Shown: in pieces, positions 57,952-64,000 of the stretch
Position numbering within the stretch: position 1 is the stretch's first letter
How the letters are laid out: the number at the start of each line of letters is the position of its first letter
Assembly (NCBI RefSeq): GCF_019175385.1
Contig: NC_083346.1
Location: 119,911,771 to 119,975,770 of the forward strand
Direction: 5' to 3'
DNA from: Lycium barbarum
Lineage: Eukaryota > Streptophyta > Magnoliopsida > Solanales > Solanaceae
Length of the DNA: 64,000 nt
Program-made: the position numbers and the translations under genes
Notes under the pieces: generated by a model
Told to the model about the DNA's origin: nothing
Database searches by the model: none
What the model saw: only the letters and a program-made list of their open reading frames with translations

Positions 57952-59094
57952 TCTATATATAATATAAAACTAGGCATAGACAAGATGATGTGGCACCTCT
58001 CTATGCCCACCATTAATATTTATCTTTTTTCTCATTCTTTTAACATTTTTTTCATCATTTTTCTCATTGACTATATTTAAAAGCCTATGTTAAAACAATA
58101 TAAATTATATCAAATAATAAATGAAAATAATGAAGAGTGGTAGCGTGGACGTTACTTACAAAATGAAGACCCAAAATGATACGTAATAAAGTGTCTTGGA
58201 TGAATTCATCTTGCAATAAAGAATTTAATTCCTAAAATTCCTTTTCTGCTTTCTATTTCTTCCTGAATGACTCTTAGAATTCAATCCACGTTTTTATTCA
58301 TCCAATCGGTATAATTCTTAATTTCAGTTTTCAATTGTGCATAAATGATACAATAAATTAAGAAGAACAACTATAAAAGGATGAGAAATACAGAAATAGG
58401 GACAGTCCATTGCTGTGGTGAGGCTAATGTTCAAAAATTGTTAGACACTTACAGGGATTTTTTTGTTCCTCTATTTTTGAAATTTTCTTTCATTTTTCAA
58501 ATTCGGCCGACTAATGAGTAGTGTTTAGATGTGCAGGATATAAAAGAGGAGAGAACTCAACACGATAAAATAACAGTGATTTTAACGGGGGAAAAAAGAC
58601 AGCATGCGGCCATGAATGTTATTATATGTTTAATTGTTTTTAGGTGAGACTCCAAGTAAACCTATTCTTCTAGATAATTCAGTTTTACTATTTCTATTAG
58701 CAATGTGATTGATGCTATGGAAATAGCAGGTTTCAATCTAACAAGAGAGATGCAGTCAGAGATAATGCAAACTGATGGAGGCAAACGAGAAATGATAAAG
58801 ATATGAATAGTCTTTTGGCAATTTGTGCCTAATGATGAAGCATAAACATAGAAAGATTGCAGAAACATAATTTTGATTTGGTTTGTAATAATTTAATTAA
58901 TTGTTGAAAAATAGCTATGGATTGAAGTTACAAATTACTTTATTTAGATTACGTGAGAAAAAACTAACAATTATCTTTAGTTTTTGCAAAGATCTACTTT
59001 TGGTTATGAATAAAATTTATGTTTCTTCTTTTTCAATAAAATTTTCAAAATATGAAATTGCTAATTCTTATAGATATCTTTTCGCGCGGGCTAG
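57952..59094 (+). mobile_element. Non-autonomous Helitron, 1.14 kb
   Basis: It starts TCTATATATAATATAAAACT followed by 'gatgatgtggcacctctct', the same 5' head as the minus-strand Helitron at 46234. It ends 'cgcgcgggCTAG' at 59094. The flanking host bases are A and T. The 3' hairpin is poor. No Rep/helicase frame exists, and captured coding pieces could not be identified. Confidence 0.78.
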
Positions 59095-60164
59095 TGTATA
59101 AAATTATACTAAAGCAACCATGCAGGTCTATAACATTATATAAATTCTTACTAACCTTTTTTCACTTTTGTTTTTAAATCATCCAAATGCTTTTCCAATT
59201 TGTGTGTTAAATCATCCAAATGAAAATAAATTAGGAATTATATCAGAATAATAATCTATGCACTAAACGTCAAATCAAGAAAAGCTTTTAAAAATTTGTG
59301 CAACTATTTTCTTTTTCTTTCTTTGACAATCCATACCAAAAGTCATACATCAGAGTAATAAACCATGTAGTTTGATTTTTAAAGAGATCGAACCTTGGCA
59401 GTATAATTTTTGTCTTAGTGCATCAAGAAGAGAAAGAAATTTATTATAATCCCCTGGAATAAAATTGACTATTTCTTACTATCATCCAAGTGATTAGTGA
59501 TTAGTGATTTCACTTGTGTGCAATTTTTTTCTTTAGCACGTTTGAGATACATTTTCCAAAGAAGTAAAATAATCGCAGCCTCATAATATTCTATTTTGGA
59601 TAAATTTCCAGTAACACTTCTTTCTATAATTGAACAAATAAGAAGGCTAGACCACTTTGTTACCCCCGGAATTTCGACACTTTGTTCATTGACAATTTAG
59701 AATTGTAGAATGACTAAAAAAGGGCATATTAGAAATAAAAAGTAAAAGTCTATCAAAGTACAACACATCTTGCAGCTATATACAGAACGAGTGTATATGT
59801 CTGCGCAAATTAGAAAAAAAACGATGAAATTTGGAAATCAGCTTTCTTTTCATATTTAATGGAGATAGTTTAAATTGAAATAAATCTATATATGCATATT
59901 TTTATTAGAGTTAAAGCTTAGATGGACAATATGTAAAATTAGAAACTTTTTTTAATAATATATATGTATGTAACTATAGCCTTTTAATCGTTGACTAATA
60001 CTTATTGAAAAACGGTACACAGACATATTTCGATATATCACACGCATATTTCTATACATACCTGATACATATATACATTGATTTCTACAACTCTTCATTA
60101 GATAGTAAAACTTTTGTTCTTTAATTTTTTTTTTTATTCTATTCAAACAATAGAAAACATAATA
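59095..60164. other. Gene-free AT-rich DNA
   Basis: No feature was recognised apart from short open frames without similarity. Confidence 0.4.
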
Positions 60165-60379
60165 CTCCCTCTGTTTCAATTTATATGAATCTATTTCCTT
60201 TTTAGTACGTGCCAAATGAATGACCTCTTTCCTAATTTGGAAACAAATTCACTTTATGAATGATTTCCAGCCACACAAATATTCAAGACTTATTTTAAAC
60301 CACAAGTTTCAAAAGTCTTTCCTCTTCCTTAAATGTCGTTCTCAGTCAAATAGGTTCACATAAATTGAAACGGAGAGAG
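60165..60379. mobile_element. Stowaway-type MITE, second copy
   Basis: ctccctctgtttcaat to attgaaacggagagag, with TA on both sides (60163-60164 and 60380-60381). It is the same family and orientation as 28620-28835, and the two agree over most of their length. Confidence 0.92.
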
Positions 60380-61657
60380 TATAAAATATAAAACCTATAA
60401 ATATGAAGAAAAATGGGAAACATGACATCCTAAGTCGTGGTGTCTTCTCTTATTTGTTTTCCATTCTCATTTTTATAAAATTGTTTTTCTATACTCTTTA
60501 ATAAACCCCGTTTCTCTCATACTCCATAAATGCTATAAATGAAAGATCAAGTAACACAATTGAGGGGAAAAAGTAGATGAAATCTAGTAAAGGAAGTAAA
60601 AAGTAGAAATTTTATTTTACATTACTGACCATTTTATAGTTTTATAAAGTTCTCGGATAATAGTTCTCTCAATTGGGGAATATAAGTCACACTAACTTTA
60701 TAGGGAAAAATTATGTAAAATAAAATTTCTCGTCTTCGCTTCCTATTTAAATGCTGAAGTTCGTAAATAATATGAAGTATGTATTAAGTTTTGGCAATAA
60801 AGCACTAAAATTATCTCTCTTTAATTAACATATTTGAAAGATAGAACTTTATTAATTATCGAAATATTGATTGTAAGTTATTTTTGAATGCATGGATGGA
60901 CAGTGAGTAAAATGCACTTACCATCCTCATCACAAAAAAAATGCACTTACCATTCATAGGGGCTTCATATAAAAAATGTCTTTTAAAACTCGTTTTTTAG
61001 CTTATTCCCTTCGGTAAGAAAAACGAGTAATGGTAAATCAAATGTTTTTGTCTAAATTACCTTAAATACATGAGGCCTGGCAGTTGGGAGTAATAGAGTA
61101 TTATAACTCTTCATCTTTAATCACCGTTCCCACACCCCTGTTCCGCGTTCAAACAGCGGCAAGTCTCTTGCTAACAGATATATAGTCACCTGTCTGACGC
61201 CTAACTTATTGTATACCACAATTCTGGCGACTTTCCCTGGCAGAAAAAAGAAAAAGAAAAAAACAGAGTCTACGAAAAGTTACAGAGCCACATTGAAATA
61301 AGGTTTAATTAACTGCTAGTACTGATCAACAATAAATATGCAAAAGGGGAAAAAGACATCGTTCAAAAATTCTATCAAACGGCAAAAACGCCTGTCTTTT
61401 CAATTTCTCCATTTGAGGGTATCGTATATAGAGAGACTTAAAGAACGCGTGACGATGGAGGTTGACACTGACAGGATGATCATCGACTTGCAAGTTCGCT
61501 ACATTCTACTGCCCCTTTGAAGGCGCTAACAAATTATAAAAGTCACATCTTTAGATTTCACTTAATCCTTTTTCTGCTTATTCAAAATAGAGAAATAAAG
61601 AGTAACAAATCTTAATTTAAGATTAATTAGTAAAAAGGGAAGTGTATATGAAAGTTA
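60380..61657. other. No gene supported; short open frame at 61338-61520
   Basis: A 60-codon plus-strand frame (MQKGKKTSFKNSIKRQKRLS...) has no recognised similarity. It follows 'tatatag'-containing, more GC-balanced sequence (61080-61240) that could be promoter-like. The evidence is too weak to call a gene. Confidence 0.3.
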
Positions 61658-61905
61658 CACTACAACAAAAGAGGCTTTTAGTGGCAATATATTTTTCTTT
61701 TAGCGACAATAGTTTTTGCCACAAAAACATTTACCAGCAATTGGTTAATGACATTAGATCCAAGGTCGCTAAAGCGTTTAGTATCATTTATTGTTAGGGC
61801 TAAAGTTTGGTATTGCTGGTAATAATTGATTCTAGAATATAATTAGCGGCAATTAAGTTATTGCTGCAAATTAATTGCCGCTAAAAGCATATTTTGTTGT
61901 AGTGT
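61658..61905. mobile_element. Mini-CACTA element, 248 bp, with TTA duplication
   Basis: The perfect ends CACTACAACAAAA and TTTTGTTGTAGTG are flanked by TTA on both sides (61655-61657 and 61906-61908), the 3-bp duplication of CACTA transposons. Subterminal 'tttagtggcaat', 'tttagcgacaat' and 'attgccgctaaaag' repeats are inverted between the ends. Non-coding. Confidence 0.93.
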
Positions 61906-62392
61906 TAAAATCAAATTGGTATCGCGCATGTAATGATAATCAACAACCTTCAAGACGGAAGTGTGACTTTCAGAGTCAAACCTTGTAAATGCTAATCTCC
62001 ATTGCAAACCTAAAATAATTCGCAGCAATTTCAATCCATGAATAGAATGATATTATGTATAAAAATGTAACATAAAAGTGTGTATGCAAAGATGTTAAGA
62101 AAAGAGTGACATGGAGAAAGTTTTAACCTGAATTTTGAGGGGAGATGGTTAAAAGTTGCTTTCACTGATCCAATTTAAATGAATATTAAATGGGGCAATA
62201 AGTAACCATTTACATAGGAAGAGGAAATTGTCAAGCAAACGGACCGGATGCACCTCTTCGTTAATGAGGCAACGGTTCATTGTTTAAATGAGTGTCTTTT
62301 TTTTTTTTTTTTTTTGGGCTTTTACTATGAATTGAAGTAAAGAATGATGGGAGTAACATCCAAAAAATAAGGAAAAAGATAAATCAAAATCC
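61906..62392. other. Non-coding DNA with a poly(T) run
   Basis: A poly(T) run at 62299-62316 followed by 'gggcttttactatga' may mark an antisense retroposon tail. Nothing else was recognised. Confidence 0.4.
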
Positions 62393-62443
62393 TGGCTCAG
62401 GAGAGTGCCACATCACCGGAATCATGTTCCGGCTTTATATAGA
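62393..62443 (-). mobile_element. Isolated Helitron-type 5' end
   Basis: The minus strand reads TCTATATAAAGCCGGAACAT and continues 'ggtgatgtggcactctcctg'. This is close to the 5' heads at 46234 and 57952, but with an added palindrome (ccggaa / ttccgg). No matching CTAG end was found to its left, so the element is truncated or rearranged. Confidence 0.5.
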
Positions 62444-63788
62444 TTGAGAAAATTAAAATAATGGGAGAGTTTAAGCTTGTGAATAACCTTTATTAAAAAA
62501 ATAATATGTACATTAATTGAAAACTCAATGTAGAGAATAAATTTCTTACCATCAAACAGTCAAATCAGGGTATCTTAAGGTAATATGTCAAATTCCCAAA
62601 AAATAATTACAGAAATTCAAGAACACAATTGATATTAGAGTCTATAATGCCTTGATAAATTTACTTTCGGTTTTCCAACCCCAGGTCCTAAAACAGAATG
62701 AAACAAAACAGAAGAGAATACGATCAATTGATAATCATAATTACATGTTGATGAATCAATAAAAATCAAAACAAAGTAAATAAAATTATTACATCTCCCA
62801 AATAGGATCAGATATAGAAAAACAAAACTGCATCTGAAAGTAATTATTATCAGAAAAAATATCATATATTTGAATTACCCGAGCAAATAAGATTACATCA
62901 AAATAATGATATTCCAAGCCAAAAAGTTACAAAAAGATAAAAGGATAATATTCCAAACCTGGCATAAGAAATACTATTTTGTCTCTGAATAACTTTTCAC
63001 CTTACTATCATAGTACTATGAAAATGAGGTACCTTTTATTTTCCATGTACATACACTATTTCATTTTATAATTTGAAAGATTTTGATTTTCCATCCAAAC
63101 GTTAATATTCGAAGCTTTGGATATTTGGAGTTCTTTAGTGAGAAAAACACAGTCCGAAGTCTTCGATTGTATAGAGTACAAAGAGCTTAATTTCCAATGA
63201 TAATCCAACAGGCTTTTCAAAATGTGATTGCAAGAATCAAAACATATTTCCAACACCCATCACAGAGAAATTTGATGGGACAACAAAAAAAAAAAAAAAC
63301 TTCTAAAGTGAAGCAACACACAATTGCATCTACCCTTCTAACTTTTAATAACTATAGCGTCCAAACCCGCTTGTCCGCATTTAGATAGTTGCACCAAGTA
63401 CATACTATCTTCCACCAGCATATTATTATTCAATTTCTAACCTAATATAACACAGTTTCTTCTAATAATAAGATAGAGGACAATGGGAGGGGTTGTCGGT
63501 TGCCGCCATTGGCATCAGCTACCATCAAATTTCTAGTCCAGGTCAATGGTAACACCATTTTACCACTTCTGTTGATGAGCTTATGTTATGCAGAAACTTA
63601 TGTTCAGATTCTCCCTAACTTCTAGGATAAAAATTAAGCATCACAGATAATGAAATACTGGGAAAAGATCGGTGCTTAGTCAAGCCAAAAATATTATTAT
63701 GGGTTGCAAATTATCAGGATAGTCATCTACTATGTCTTCGCAAGAAAACCCTGTTACTACAAACAAATGCTCGTTACTAGTCTGTCTA
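62444..63788. other. 3' flank of the terminal minus-strand gene and intergenic DNA
   Basis: No coding region was seen. The segment nearest 63788 should include the 3' untranslated region of the partial gene. Confidence 0.35.
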
Positions 63789-64000
63789 TTACACGTAGGG
63801 TTGGTGTGCTGTTGGCGTTCCGCTGCCAGCATAATTGACATAACTAGATGGAACAGAAGGTGTATAAAAACGTGCATTAATTCTCTCATCTGCTGTTGGC
63901 AATGTGGCGCCTGCATAACTGCCATAACTGGATGGCGGGGGAGCTGTATAAGTATTTGCAGTAATGCCCTCATCAGCTGGACAATAATATGATGTCTGCT
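63789..64000 (-). CDS. C-terminal end of an unidentified gene with a duplicated 28-residue unit
   Basis: Reading from the window edge, 69 codons precede a TAA stop (63789-63791). They hold two 28-residue units in tandem: ADEGITANTYTAPPPSSYGS and onward, then ADERINARFYTPSVPSSYVN and onward, each ending in YAG-x-x-x-P-T. The tail is HQPYV. The composition (Tyr, Ser, Pro, Thr, Gly) and conserved spacing with codon-level differences suggest real coding sequence. Similar low-complexity tails occur in plant RNA-binding proteins, but no domain is present here to confirm that. The rest of the gene is beyond 64000. Confidence 0.6.
   Translation of the reverse strand, partial: QTSYYCPADEGITANTYTAPPPSSYGSYAGATLPTADERINARFYTPSVPSSYVNYAGSGTPTAHQPYV

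Noticed and set aside
58662..58868. Minus-strand frame with LPPSVCIISD, considered as a glycosyltransferase fragment captured by the Helitron
   Set aside because: Only a few residues agree and the rest does not fit the family.

Overview
This window is nuclear DNA of a flowering plant, most likely a member of the Solanaceae. It is AT-rich and gene-poor, its genes are split by introns, and it is packed with plant transposons. Several repeats (the SINE near 20.3 kb, the 'tctataacagcattt' MITE, the TRIM near 27.3 kb and the LTR tail near 54.5 kb) are ones I associate with Solanaceae. I saw no bacterial or organellar gene organisation. The species cannot be fixed from sequence alone.

Left part (1-25 kb). 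The window opens in a decayed L1-type LINE (1-2721). A minus-strand CC-NB-ARC-LRR immune receptor follows (3686-6245), with an N-terminal MADA-like motif and a one-base frameshift before the last LRRs. A degraded second LRR piece of the same type lies at about 11.1-11.5 kb. Next are an 81-bp tandem repeat, a frameshifted F-box pseudogene (11.7-12.8 kb), a 668-bp foldback element, and an intronless ribosomal-L1-domain gene (16.5-17.4 kb) whose 3' end is repeated in tandem behind it. The minus-strand gene at 19.6-23.1 kb has five exons and encodes a TKPR1/DRL1-type tetraketide alpha-pyrone reductase, known for pollen-wall (sporopollenin) synthesis.

Middle part (25-47 kb). A four-exon MIA40 gene (25.0-29.7 kb, minus) encodes the oxidoreductase of the mitochondrial intermembrane space. 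Its 3.5-kb first intron carries a TRIM, a LINE tail and a Stowaway MITE. From 30 to 47 kb no intact gene is visible. This stretch holds a non-autonomous hAT element with an 8-bp target duplication, a dyad-rich minisatellite (34.2-35.5 kb), several MITEs, an organelle-type 23S rRNA scrap, a Helitron carrying a lipoamide-dehydrogenase exon fragment, and a SINE with a clean target duplication.

Right part (47-64 kb). A frameshifted trypsin-fold protease relic lies beside a long LTR-like region (about 47.8-54.8 kb). That region is interrupted by a 2.58-kb element with inverted TG...CA ends, a 5-bp target duplication and 19 copies of the octamer GCGATCGC within the element. Downstream are the last two exons of a WDR83/MORG1-type WD40 gene (plus strand), a CACTA relic built from ACCGACCTCATGAGGTCGGT palindromes, a 1.14-kb Helitron, a second Stowaway copy and a 248-bp mini-CACTA with TTA duplications. 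The window ends in the C-terminus of an unidentified minus-strand gene with a duplicated 28-residue Tyr/Ser/Pro/Thr-rich unit.

The genes do not form one pathway. They are independent housekeeping, reproductive and immune genes separated by nested transposons. All exon limits were read by eye from splice sites and reading-frame continuity.
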